A stretch of DNA of 50,105 nucleotides. Source: Actinomycetota bacterium. GTDB taxonomy: Bacteria; Actinomycetota; AC-67. The notes beneath the pieces are model-generated. The model did not search any database, was not told the origin of the DNA, and was given only the letters and a program-made list of their open reading frames with translations. This document shows, in pieces, positions 37,907 to 45,753 of the stretch. Each line of letters opens with the position of its first letter. Position 1 is the first letter of the stretch. The translations under genes and the position numbers were made by a program. The stretch lies in assembly GCA_020201525.1 (NCBI GenBank), contig JAIVGO010000002.1, forward strand, positions 1 to 50,105. The letters are read 5' to 3'.

Positions 37907-40900
37907 TGCCGTTCTTCACCGACGACGATCCCGGCTTCCGGCAGGACAGGGCAACGCTCACGCCGCTGCCGCAGTATTCGGATGTCAACCCGCTCGGCGC
38001 CGCGTTCCGGCAGTCAAACCTCGTAGTCTCAACCATCAACGGCATCCGCAATTCCGGGGCATTCGAACCGGACCCAAGCCATAACCCGCTCGACGTCGTG
38101 CGCGGCACGAAATACGAGCAGCAGCACCTCGGCGCCTTCGTCGGTTCCCGCAGCGACGGCGAGACGCGCACGATCATGCGCCAGATCGACGGCGAGGAGG
38201 CCGACCGGCGCTCACGGGAGGCGGCCGGCTGGGGCGGGGTGCTGCTGTCCGTGATTGCCGGCGTGGCCGATCCCACCATCCTGCTGCCCGGCTCGATCGC
38301 GGTGAAGTCCGGCCGGGCCGGTTACGAGTTCACCCGCGCGGCAATCAATGTCGGCGCGGCGGGCGCGCTGCAGGTGGCGGCGCAGGAGGCGGGGCTGCAG
38401 GCGACGCAGGTCAGCCGCCCACTTTCCGAGTCCGCGATCAACATCGGTTCGGGCACGCTGCTCGCCGGGTTCCTTGGAGGGGCCGCCAGTCGACTCCTAA
38501 GCCCCGTGGAGCGCGCGACGCTGGAACGGTCCCTCGACAGGGCGCGCGCCGATATGGACGCCCACGCGAATCCGCAGCCCCGCGCGGAGCCTGTTCCGCC
38601 CGGCGCGCCGCCGCTGATCCCGGAACCGCGCAAGTTCGCCTATCCAGCTTTTCATGGGGCCTCCGACGATTTCCAGCAATTCGACCCAACGCGCTTGGGC
38701 GTGAACACCGGCGCGCCCAGTGCCCAAGAGGGCTTTTTCTTCGGTAAGTCGGCCTCTACGGCTGAGGCCTATGCGAACCAACAGCGTCCGCTCAAGGCCG
38801 ACTTGCCGCCGGAGGCGCGTGCACGGGTCGAGCAGCTTGAGACGCAACTAGCTCAAGAAAAAGCAGGTGTCAGCACTCGCTCAAAAATTCGGGCAATCGA
38901 AGATCAGATTGAGGCGATCTATAACGACGACGCCCACATCGTGCACGGCGAAGGCGGCAACATCCGCCCGGTCCTTCTCGATATGCAAAATCCGCTCGTG
39001 CATGACTTTAGGGGGTCAAAGTATCGCGACACCAGCTACAAGGACATCATTCAGAAAGCTAAGAGTGCCGGACACGATAGCGTCATTCTGAAGAATACAT
39101 TCGATGGCGGGCCTATGGATGACATCTACGTCGTCTTCCGCCCCGAGCAGATCAGGTCGCAATTCGAAGCCGGACGGGGCCTCGGTGTCGCCCAGCCCGC
39201 CGGCGCGGCAGCGGCCGACATCCGCACGCTGGAAATGCCGACCTCGATCCCCGGTACGTCCAAGCTGTCCGTCACGCGGCGCACGCTGGAGGCCGAGAGC
39301 GTCGTGGCGCGCCGCGCGATGGCCGATACCGCCGAGACGCCCTACAGCTACAAGCAGAGCGCCGAGGGCGTTGCTGCGACGCAGGGCCCCCCGGTTGATC
39401 GCGTCGTCAAGATGGCGAAGGACGGCACGCACTATCAGGTCGGGCAGGAACTCGACCGGCTGTTCACCGACTACCGGTTCGGCGCCGATCCGCCCAAGAT
39501 GGCGCAGATGCGCGCCGGGATCGACGACGTGCTCGGCCGCGGCGAAGGCAAGATGAGCTACAGCGAATTCAAAAAGGCGGTCAGCGAGGCCGCCATGTTC
39601 GGCGATGCGCACGAAATCCCGCAGGTCGCCGCAGCCGCGCAGTTCATCCGCGCCAAGGCATTCGAGCCATGGGCGGTGCGCGCCGAGCAGGCCGTCGAGG
39701 GATTTGAGCGACTGACCCCGGCGCCGGGTGAAAGCTGGTTCCCGCATTCGTGGAACAAGGAAAAGATCAAGGCGCAGCGGCCGCAGTTCGCCGACCGTCT
39801 GACCGAGCTTTACAAGGCCGATCAGCAGACCAAGGCGGCGGCCAAGGAGCGGCTGACCGGGCTGAGCAGGGACCTCGAGGCGGCGCAGGCCAAACTCGCC
39901 AAGGCCACAGACGCGGAAGCGTCCGCCGCCGCCAAACTCGAGCACGATGCCGTCCGCGCCAAGATCGAGGAGGAGGTCGCTGCGTGGCAGGGCAAGAGCG
40001 TCGCCGAGGCCAAGTCCGCCATCAAGGCACGCGAGAAGTACGCAGAGAAGCGGAACGTCAAAGAAGGCGACGAAGGCTTCACACGCCTCGAAAGTGCCGA
40101 CAAGGCGATGGATCGCGCCGTCAAGAAGATAATCGCATCCGACCGCGACCTGTCCGACCAGGAACTGCGCAGCGTGGCGCAGCAGACCGTCGACCGCATT
40201 CTCGGCTCGCCAGACGGCCGGCTGCCCTATGACGTGTTCAAGGGCGGGCCGCAGCCTCCCGGCGGGGGCGCACCGCAGCGCGGCTCGCTCGCCGAGCGGC
40301 AACTGAACGTGACCAACGCATGGGCGCGGGAGTGGATCGAGGACGACATCGAGCATGTCGTCAACACGCACCTGCGCACCGTGGTGCCCGACGTTGTGCT
40401 GGCCGAACGGCACGGTGACGTCGAGATGACGCAGGTGTTTCGCGCTATCAACGAGGATTACGCCAAGCTCATCGACGCAGCGCGTGGCAATGAAAAGAAG
40501 GTCGCCAAACTCGGCAACGAACTCGAGCTTGTGACCAAGCTCCTGTCCGGCGTTCGCGACCGCATCCGCGGCGTGTACGGCTGGACGCCGGGGCAGGCCA
40601 ATCTCGCGCGCGTGACCACGGCGCTCAAACAGGTCAACAACATCACGAACATGGGCATGTCGGCGATCGCCTCGATCTCCGACTTCGCGGGCGCCCCGAT
40701 CCGCTACGGCCTGACCACCGCATTCGCCGACGGGTGGGCGCCGTTCTTCAAGCACATGATCACGAAGAACGAAGGGCTGGAGAAGCAGGGGCGGCAATTG
40801 AAGGCGCTCGGCATCGGCGTCGACACCGAACTCAATCTGCGCCAGCACGCGATGGACGACATTATCGACGGCTACAAGCCGCAGTCCCGCGTCGAGCGAG

Positions 40901-41829
40901 CGCTGCAATGGACGAGCGACAAGTTCTTCGTGGCGAACCTGCTCGCGCCGCTGACTGACATTCAGAAGAGGATAGCAGGCAACGTCGTGATCAACGAAGC
41001 GTTACGCGGCGTGAAGGCGATCACCGAGGGCAAGGCGACCAAGGCGCAGGTGCGCAACCTGGCCGACGCCGGCATCGACGCCAACATGGCAAGCCGCATC
41101 CATCGCCAGTTCTTCGAGAACAAGTTCGGCGAGACGATCGACGGCGTGCACGTCCCGAACACGGCGGATTGGACCGATGCCGGCGCCCGCGCCGCATTCG
41201 AGGGTGCGATTGCGCGCGACGTCGACATCATGGTGGTGACGCCGGGGCAGGAAAAGCCGCTGCTGATGTCGCAGCCTGTCGGCGGCCTGCTGCTGCAGTT
41301 CAAATCGTTCCCGGCCGCCGCGACTGAACGCATCCTGATCTCGAACCTGCAGCGACGAGACGCCGCGGCGCTGTCCGGCGTCATGACCTCAGTGGCGCTC
41401 GGGATGCTGTCCTACAAGATCAACTCGGTGCTCGGTGGGCAGCCCGTCAGCGACCGCCCCGCCGATTGGGTAAAGGAGGGCATCAGCCGATCGGGATTGA
41501 TCGGGTGGCTGGAGGAAGGCAACGCCATGGCCGCCAAGTTCTCAGGCGGCAAGCTCGACGTGCACCGGCTCTATGGCGCCGACAAGCCGCTGTCGCGCTA
41601 TGCCAGTCGCTCGGTCGCGGACTCGTTCCTCGGGCCGACGGTCGGCAAACTGGCGTCGATCGGGCAGGTCGGGCGCGCGGCGGCCTCGGGCGAATGGAAC
41701 CAGAGCGACACCACCGCGCTGCGGCGGCTGATGTTCTTTCAGAACCTGTTCTGGTTGCGCAACGCGATCAACGGCGTCGAGAGCAGCGTGAACCAGAGTT
41801 TCGGCATTCCAGAGAAGGCGAAGCACTGA
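37906..41829 (+). CDS. Very large internal virion protein with ADP-ribosyltransferase-like domain
   Basis: 1307 residues from the ATG at 37906, overlapping the previous stop (TGATG). An alanine/glycine-rich membrane-active part lies at 100-200. Residues about 245-420 look like an ART-PolyVal ADP-ribosyltransferase domain: YPAFHGASDDFQQFDPTRLG, EGFFFGKSASTAEAYA, then KNTFDGGPMDDIYVVFRPEQ. Long coiled-coil regions (620-760) and further helical domains follow. It corresponds to T7 gp16-like ejected proteins, and the ART domain could modify host proteins on entry. The stop is flush with leader element 6. Confidence 0.8.
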   Translation: MPFFTDDDPGFRQDRATLTPLPQYSDVNPLGAAFRQSNLVVSTINGIRNSGAFEPDPSHNPLDVVRGTKYEQQHLGAFVGSRSDGETRTIMRQIDGEEADRRSREAAGWGGVLLSVIAGVADPTILLPGSIAVKSGRAGYEFTRAAINVGAAGALQVAAQEAGLQATQVSRPLSESAINIGSGTLLAGFLGGAASRLLSPVERATLERSLDRARADMDAHANPQPRAEPVPPGAPPLIPEPRKFAYPAFHGASDDFQQFDPTRLGVNTGAPSAQEGFFFGKSASTAEAYANQQRPLKADLPPEARARVEQLETQLAQEKAGVSTRSKIRAIEDQIEAIYNDDAHIVHGEGGNIRPVLLDMQNPLVHDFRGSKYRDTSYKDIIQKAKSAGHDSVILKNTFDGGPMDDIYVVFRPEQIRSQFEAGRGLGVAQPAGAAAADIRTLEMPTSIPGTSKLSVTRRTLEAESVVARRAMADTAETPYSYKQSAEGVAATQGPPVDRVVKMAKDGTHYQVGQELDRLFTDYRFGADPPKMAQMRAGIDDVLGRGEGKMSYSEFKKAVSEAAMFGDAHEIPQVAAAAQFIRAKAFEPWAVRAEQAVEGFERLTPAPGESWFPHSWNKEKIKAQRPQFADRLTELYKADQQTKAAAKERLTGLSRDLEAAQAKLAKATDAEASAAAKLEHDAVRAKIEEEVAAWQGKSVAEAKSAIKAREKYAEKRNVKEGDEGFTRLESADKAMDRAVKKIIASDRDLSDQELRSVAQQTVDRILGSPDGRLPYDVFKGGPQPPGGGAPQRGSLAERQLNVTNAWAREWIEDDIEHVVNTHLRTVVPDVVLAERHGDVEMTQVFRAINEDYAKLIDAARGNEKKVAKLGNELELVTKLLSGVRDRIRGVYGWTPGQANLARVTTALKQVNNITNMGMSAIASISDFAGAPIRYGLTTAFADGWAPFFKHMITKNEGLEKQGRQLKALGIGVDTELNLRQHAMDDIIDGYKPQSRVERALQWTSDKFFVANLLAPLTDIQKRIAGNVVINEALRGVKAITEGKATKAQVRNLADAGIDANMASRIHRQFFENKFGETIDGVHVPNTADWTDAGARAAFEGAIARDVDIMVVTPGQEKPLLMSQPVGGLLLQFKSFPAAATERILISNLQRRDAAALSGVMTSVALGMLSYKINSVLGGQPVSDRPADWVKEGISRSGLIGWLEEGNAMAAKFSGGKLDVHRLYGADKPLSRYASRSVADSFLGPTVGKLASIGQVGRAAASGEWNQSDTTALRRLMFFQNLFWLRNAINGVESSVNQSFGIPEKAKH

Positions 41830-41873
41830 CCGTGCGTTGTCCGCTCCTGCGCGGCGCGCGCATAGTCGGCGCG
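41830..41873 (+). promoter_or_regulatory. CCGTGCGTTGT leader element 6
   Basis: The motif at 41830-41840 begins directly after the TGA of the large virion protein. A CGCGC/GCGCG stem (41855-41859 and 41869-41873) abuts a TTG at 41874 rather than an ATG. It leads only into a short reading frame and a terminator. Confidence 0.7.
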
Positions 41874-41947
41874 TTGGACGGTTGCTTTCCCGTTTGACGC
41901 CTCCTCCCCTCCTTGGGCGTCGGTCAGTCCCCGGCCGGCGCCCTTTT
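41874..41947 (+). promoter_or_regulatory. Possible attenuator: mini-ORF, competing hairpins
   Basis: TTG at 41874 opens a frame of seven codons ending in TGA at 41895-41897. GACGCC (41896-41901) can pair with GGCGTC (41916-41921), which would use the 5' arm of the terminator at 41915-41923. A ribosome at the mini-ORF stop would cover the GACGCC arm and free the terminator. This mutual exclusion is seen in sequence; regulation of lysis by it is inference. Confidence 0.45.
41915..41947 (+). terminator. Rho-independent terminator before lysis genes
   Basis: GGGCGTCGG (41915-41923) pairs with CCGGCGCCC (41935-41943), one G-T pair, followed by TTTT. It follows the last virion gene and precedes leader element 7. 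Confidence 0.75.
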
Positions 41948-41954
41948 CATCCAG

Positions 41955-41997
41955 CCGTGCGTTGTTGGCTCGGCCTGAGACCCGCCACGGTCGCGGG
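41955..41997 (+). promoter_or_regulatory. CCGTGCGTTGT leader element 7
   Basis: The motif at 41955-41965, CTGAGA, then a 5-bp stem CCCGC/GCGGG (41981-41985 and 41993-41997, loop CACGGTC) that abuts the ATG at 41998. It stands just after the terminator, so if it carries transcription initiation it would restart expression of the lysis genes. Confidence 0.8.
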
Positions 41998-42366
41998 ATG
42001 GAAACCCGCACCGCTGTCGTCTGCCTCATCGTGATCGCGATCGCCTGCGCGATCACGCTGTTCCTGTTCAACAAGCCCGCGCGCGCCGAGACGTGTCAGG
42101 CCAGCCACTACGGCGTCGGCGATGGCTACGGCGGGAAGCGCACGGCATCCGGCGAGCGTATGAACCCGCGGGCATTCACGGCGGCGCATCGGTCTCTGCC
42201 ATTCGGTACGCGCGTGCGGGTGACGGCGCAGAACGGCCGGTCGGTCGTGGTGCGCATCAACGATCGCGGCCCGTTCGTGCGCGGGCGCTGCATTGATCTT
42301 TCGACCGGCGCGTTCCGGGCGATGGCTCCGGGCGGGACGGCGCGCGTGTCTCTGGCACCAATCTGA
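41998..42366 (+). CDS. RlpA-like lytic transglycosylase, membrane-anchored
   Basis: 122 residues from the ATG at 41998. An N-terminal hydrophobic segment (8-25) ending in KPARAETC is a signal or anchor. The double-psi barrel shows [35 protein letters not shown] and RCIDLS with D100 as in RlpA-type murein transglycosylases. It should attack peptidoglycan with the endolysin. The host homologues act at the septum. An early in-frame extension has no protein character. Confidence 0.85.
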   Translation: METRTAVVCLIVIAIACAITLFLFNKPARAETCQASHYGVGDGYGGKRTASGERMNPRAFTAAHRSLPFGTRVRVTAQNGRSVVVRINDRGPFVRGRCIDLSTGAFRAMAPGGTARVSLAPI

Positions 42367-42386
42367 AATCGGGAAGGATGTAAGTC

Positions 42387-43319
42387 ATGGCTATCGGAAA
42401 CTTTGCTGCTGCTCTTCGCCGCGTCCTCGTACATGAGGGCGGCTGGGCCAATCATCCCGCAGACCCCGGCGGCCCGACCATGAAGGGCGTCACGCAGCGG
42501 GTCTATGACGCCTACCGGGAGAAGAACGGGAAGGGTCGACAGACCGTCCGCGACATCTCGGATGCTGAACTGCAAGCCATCTATCGGCTGCAGTACGCCA
42601 ACGCGATCAGGTTCGACGAACTCCCGGCGGGCGTCGACTATTGCGTGTTCGACGGCGCTGTGAATTCCGGCCCGCCGCGTTCGGCGATATGGCTGCAGAA
42701 GGCGCTCGGCGCAGCGCAAGTTGATGGGCAGGTCGGCGTCGTCACGATTGAGAAGGCGAAGGCGGCCGATCCTGCCCAATTGATCAACGCGATCTGCGAC
42801 GAGCGGATGGCGTTTCTGCGAAGGCTCCGCACCTGGTCCACTTTCGGGCCGGGCTGGACGCGTCGCGTGGCAGAGGTGCGGCGCGTGGCGCTCGCGATGG
42901 CGACCGGCGCGAAGGCACCGAAGCAAACCAAGATGGATGCTGAGGAAACCGGCAAGGCGCTGGAGAAGGACATCAAGGTCACCGAGACGCCGGAAGGCAA
43001 GAGCGGCACCGAGCAGACCACAGGCGGCGTGTCTGGTGGGCTGTTCTACACGCTGACCAGCTACTTCGATACGGCATCCGAGTGGATGGCAAAACTCTCC
43101 GGCCTGCCGGAGAACGTCACCAAGATAATCATCGGCGCGGTGTCGATTGCCGCAGGCGTAGTGTTCGTCGGGCTTCTCGCTCGCGCTGGCTACGGTCTCT
43201 ATCGCATCTGGCGCGACAAGCGCGCCGCCGAAACCGAACGCGAGAGCGTCGCGGATACATCGGTGTGGCGCGAGAAGGTCATTCCAGCCGTGCGCCGTGC
43301 GCGCAAGAAGGCAGCGTGA
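42387..43319 (+). CDS. GH108 endolysin with C-terminal membrane helix
   Basis: 310 residues with GGAAGGATG upstream. Residues 1-170 are a GH108/N-acetylmuramidase domain: E17 in VHEGGWANHPADPGGPTMKG is the catalytic glutamate, and YCVFDGAVNSGPPRS belongs to the peptidoglycan-binding 3 part. An acidic/basic linker follows, then a hydrophobic helix at about 245-268 (IIIGAVSIAAGVVFVGLLAR) and a basic tail. Endolysins of this class usually end after the second domain, so the added helix suggests membrane tethering. Overlaps the next gene (TGATG). Confidence 0.85.
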   Translation: MAIGNFAAALRRVLVHEGGWANHPADPGGPTMKGVTQRVYDAYREKNGKGRQTVRDISDAELQAIYRLQYANAIRFDELPAGVDYCVFDGAVNSGPPRSAIWLQKALGAAQVDGQVGVVTIEKAKAADPAQLINAICDERMAFLRRLRTWSTFGPGWTRRVAEVRRVALAMATGAKAPKQTKMDAEETGKALEKDIKVTETPEGKSGTEQTTGGVSGGLFYTLTSYFDTASEWMAKLSGLPENVTKIIIGAVSIAAGVVFVGLLARAGYGLYRIWRDKRAAETERESVADTSVWREKVIPAVRRARKKAA

Positions 43320-43651
43320 TGCTTACGATCCTCGGCATGATCGTAGGCGGTGGTGGCATCGGCGCAATCGGCCTATTTGCCCTGATGCCAAGTCTACTGA
43401 CCGGAACAGTGCTGCCGTTCCTGCTCGGGTCTCCGCTCGGCCGAAAGGTGGCAGTCGGACTCATGATCGCGGTGGGCATGCTGCTCGTCCTGTGGCGGGT
43501 CTATGCCGCCGGAAAGTCGGCCGAGAAGGCAAAGCAGGCCGCAGCATCTCTGCGCAACATTCGAACGAGGATGAAAGTCGATGACGAAATTTCGCAATTG
43601 TCTGCTGATGATCGCCGCAAGCGTCTTGCTGAGTGGGTGTCTGACCGCTAG
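43319..43651 (+). CDS. Inner-membrane spanin / holin-like protein (Rz-like)
   Basis: 110 residues. Two hydrophobic spans (about 1-36 and 44-62), then a helical periplasmic-type end with KSAEKAKQAAASLRNIRTRM and LSADDRRKRLAEWV, like Rz proteins. A lipoprotein gene overlaps its 3' end in another frame, the classic Rz/Rz1 arrangement. The first hydrophobic part may also give holin activity. Confidence 0.75.
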   Translation: MLTILGMIVGGGGIGAIGLFALMPSLLTGTVLPFLLGSPLGRKVAVGLMIAVGMLLVLWRVYAAGKSAEKAKQAAASLRNIRTRMKVDDEISQLSADDRRKRLAEWVSDR

Positions 43652-43787
43652 CGGCGGATATACCTGCGACGGATGGAAACCGATCCGGCCGACCAAGGCG
43701 GATGTCGACCGCGCGTCTGCGCAGCTTGTCGACGCGCTGCTCGCGCACAACGCATACGGCGCCAAGATCGGCTGCTGGAAACGATGA
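43581..43787 (+). CDS. Outer-membrane spanin lipoprotein (Rz1-like)
   Basis: 68 residues: basic start, hydrophobic stretch and lipobox LLSGC (cysteine at 20), then a short polar chain with two further cysteines (YTCDGW and GCWKR). It lies out of frame over the end of the inner spanin gene, which identifies it as the Rz1 partner. Together they fuse inner and outer membranes at lysis. The stop overlaps the next gene. Confidence 0.8.
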   Translation: MTKFRNCLLMIAASVLLSGCLTASGGYTCDGWKPIRPTKADVDRASAQLVDALLAHNAYGAKIGCWKR

Positions 43788-44302
43788 TGCGTCTCCCGCT
43801 CGCGATCGCGCTTGTGCTGCTGCCGTCGTTCGCGCACGCGCAATGCTTCTCCATCACGCCATCGGGCAAAGCGTACTTTCAGAACGCGTTGACGGCCGCC
43901 GAAAAGTGTGCCGCCCGCGCAGAGGCAACGCGTCGCAGCTGCTCCGAAGCTACGGTACATGAGGCAACTCCCGGAGCCATCAATGCGGAACTGGCGAAGC
44001 AACTGCTCCCGCACATTCGCGGCCAACTTACTGCCGGCGCGCAACAGTGTCAGCAGACGGTCAGAAAGCAGAAACTGACAAAAAGCCGCCACGTCGCAAA
44101 GCGCGTAAAGCCGAAGCCGGTTGTCGCTATCCCGCTGCCCCGGCCACGCCCCGTTGTTTCGAGCGCACCGCCGCTCGTTGAGCCAGCGCCGCCCGAACCG
44201 GAACCTGTCGTAATCGCTGAGCCTGTAGCGCCCGCGCCCATGTTCACGCCGCCGCCCAAGCCGCGCGGCTTTCTCGGCTGGCTTCGCACCTGGATCAAAT
44301 GA
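43784..44302 (+). CDS. Secreted proline-rich protein, 172 aa
   Basis: Signal peptide (LPLAIALVLLPSFAHAQ), a helical region with four cysteines (such as CFSITPSG, EKCAAR and QQCQQTV), then a proline-rich periplasm-spanning-type segment from about 110 (PRPRPVVSSAPPLVEPAPPE) and a short aromatic end (FLGWLRTWIK). It may be periplasmic and help lysis or superinfection exclusion; neither is known. Starts by ATGA overlap. Confidence 0.7.
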   Translation: MMRLPLAIALVLLPSFAHAQCFSITPSGKAYFQNALTAAEKCAARAEATRRSCSEATVHEATPGAINAELAKQLLPHIRGQLTAGAQQCQQTVRKQKLTKSRHVAKRVKPKPVVAIPLPRPRPVVSSAPPLVEPAPPEPEPVVIAEPVAPAPMFTPPPKPRGFLGWLRTWIK

Positions 44303-44303
44303 A

Positions 44304-44474
44304 ATGTGGTGGTGGATCATCCCTCCCGTCTACCTTGCCGTCGCCTACGGCACGTTCCAGTTCAACGCGTATCTCGTGCGCGATGACGTGATGGTGCGCC
44401 CGCTGATCGTCGTCCGCAATGCGCTGTTGTGGCCGATCTTTTTGCCGCTGCTGATCTGGAGTGCGTGGCGGTGA
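44304..44474 (+). CDS. Small membrane protein, 56 aa
   Basis: Begins MWWWIIPPVYLAVAYGTFQF, with a second hydrophobic segment near the C-terminus (LLWPIFLPLLIWSAW). A two-span hairpin with a short charged loop is a holin-like topology. It overlaps the next gene by GTGA. Not long enough to be listed by usual gene finders. Confidence 0.65.
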   Translation: MWWWIIPPVYLAVAYGTFQFNAYLVRDDVMVRPLIVVRNALLWPIFLPLLIWSAWR

Positions 44475-44569
44475 ACCAGTTGGCCGCGGTTCTTGTCCCG
44501 GTCGCGATCATTGCGGCGATTGTTATTGGCCACGTCATCCTACGATTGGCTGAGAGGCACTATGGCTGA
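44471..44569 (+). CDS. 32-aa membrane peptide
   Basis: GTG start overlapping the upstream stop. One hydrophobic helix (LAAVLVPVAIIAAIVIGHVI) and a short charged end. It overlaps the next start by 8 nt. Function unknown. Confidence 0.55.
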   Translation: MNQLAAVLVPVAIIAAIVIGHVILRLAERHYG

Positions 44570-44702
44570 ATTGCTGCGAACGTTCTTCAATCCGCGCCGG
44601 ATCGGCAATGCGTTGCACGGCTTCGCGTTCGTGTTCACGTGGCTTTTTGTCGTGGTCGTTGTTCTAGCCGTCGTGTCGCAGATCATTGTGAGAATGGTGT
44701 GA
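44562..44702 (+). CDS. 46-aa membrane protein
   Basis: MAELLRTFFNPRRIGNALHG, then a strong hydrophobic helix (FVFTWLFVVVVVLAVVSQII). Typical N-in/C-out single-span protein. Overlaps the next start (TGATG). Confidence 0.6.
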   Translation: MAELLRTFFNPRRIGNALHGFAFVFTWLFVVVVVLAVVSQIIVRMV

Positions 44703-44794
44703 TGTCGATCACCTTCGCAGTCATCGTTTTGGCGGCGCTGGCCGGCTGGTGGGATTACTGGCTTCGCCGCCGTCGAGGATATGGGTGGTTTTGA
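44702..44794 (+). CDS. 30-aa membrane peptide ending at an in-frame TGA
   Basis: MSITFAVIVLAALAGWWDYW then basic RRRRGYGWF and TGA. The same frame continues past the TGA for 29 further codons (DYERDDRVREHP and on to ARWLRKL) before TAA at 44882-44884. Either the TGA is a nonsense change in a longer gene or two separate pieces happen to align. A GTG within the second part could start it separately. Confidence 0.5.
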   Translation: MSITFAVIVLAALAGWWDYWLRRRRGYGWF

Positions 44795-44935
44795 GACTAC
44801 GAGCGGGACGACCGTGTGCGCGAACACCCGGCCGCCCCTGACCACCACGCCGAAGAGGCAGCGCGATGGCTCCGCAAACTGTAACGGCAGTGCCGTTAAG
44901 CGAGTGTGAAGCAGCCCCGCGAAGGGGTTGCTCCA

Positions 44936-45439
44936 GTGAAAGGGCCTAGAAAGCGTGTGCCTAAGCATGAACAGAACGGAGGTCGCCAGTACCTCGCAGA
45001 CGCCGTCAATGCGCAGGGTACGCGTATCGATGCCGTCAGCGACAAGGTCGCCGACATCGACAAACGGGTTGCTGGTCAGACTGTTTCGCTCGCGACCCTG
45101 ATCGAGAGCGATCATAGGGCACGCGAACACCGGGATAAGATATGGTCTGCTATCAACGCCATGCGGGCCGAGCAGCAGCAGATCGTGCTCGCGCAAACGG
45201 GAATGCCTGGTGCGATCGATCGGCTCGCCGCAGCCGTCGAAGGCCAGGGTAAGAAGCTCTCCGAGATCGAGACAGACCGCCAGCAAGCGAAGGGCGCGTG
45301 GAATTTGGCGACGGCGAGTGCGCGTCTCGCGTGGGGTGTTGTCGCCGGGATCGTGCTCGCGCTGGCGGCCGGCGCCGTTACCTTGTGGCGCGTCATTTCC
45401 AACCTGCCGCCCTCGACGCCGACCGGAGGGCATCCGTGA
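44936..45439 (+). CDS. Coiled-coil membrane protein, DUF1515-like
   Basis: 167 residues from GTG-44936 (AAGGGG upstream). A GTG at 44906 would add 10 residues. A long helical region with DAVSDKVADIDKRVAGQTVS and QQQIVLAQTG is followed by a transmembrane helix (LAWGVVAGIVLALAAGAVTL) near the C-terminus. It resembles DUF1515-type phage proteins of rhizobia. Overlaps the next small gene (GTGA). Confidence 0.65.
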   Translation: MKGPRKRVPKHEQNGGRQYLADAVNAQGTRIDAVSDKVADIDKRVAGQTVSLATLIESDHRAREHRDKIWSAINAMRAEQQQIVLAQTGMPGAIDRLAAAVEGQGKKLSEIETDRQQAKGAWNLATASARLAWGVVAGIVLALAAGAVTLWRVISNLPPSTPTGGHP

Positions 45440-45546
45440 TCGGCCTTCTCACGGCGCTTTATGAGCCATGGTCTGAGCCGTTCAAGATCGTGCTGGCGTT
45501 CGGGTCCGGGATTGCGCTCGGCGCACTCCTAACCTATCCGCTGTAG
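45436..45546 (+). CDS. 36-aa membrane peptide
   Basis: GTG start overlapping the previous stop. VIGLLTALYEPWSEPFKIVL then a hydrophobic GSGIALGALL. Last rightward gene. The 207 bp after it, up to the convergent genes, contain no terminator with a T-run and no gene that I can support. Confidence 0.5.
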   Translation: MIGLLTALYEPWSEPFKIVLAFGSGIALGALLTYPL

Positions 45547-45753
45547 AAGTGCCTTCGCTTCCTTCGCCGTCAGCAGCCTGCCCTGCATCCGCCTCCGGGC
45601 CTAGGAACCCCCTTGGCGGCACCATGCCATACCGAGCTTAAAGTCATCCCCGGATTTGGTTTAACGTCAGGTTGGATATCGGGCTGACCCCGGCGAGGAA
45701 ACTGACGAGAACCGCGCGCTGACTGAGACCACGGAAACCCGGTCGGCCGCTAT

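Noticed and set aside
39016..40908. Long minus-strand frame opposite the large virion protein
   Set aside because: No domain, biased composition, and lies fully within a well supported plus-strand gene.
16769..41997. Reading the repeated motif as a T7-type RNA polymerase promoter
   Set aside because: No phage RNA polymerase gene is visible in the window, and the motif is shorter than such promoters. The cause is left open.
45547..45753. Terminator or gene between convergent transcription units
   Set aside because: Only short imperfect inverted repeats without T-runs, and no frame with coding character.
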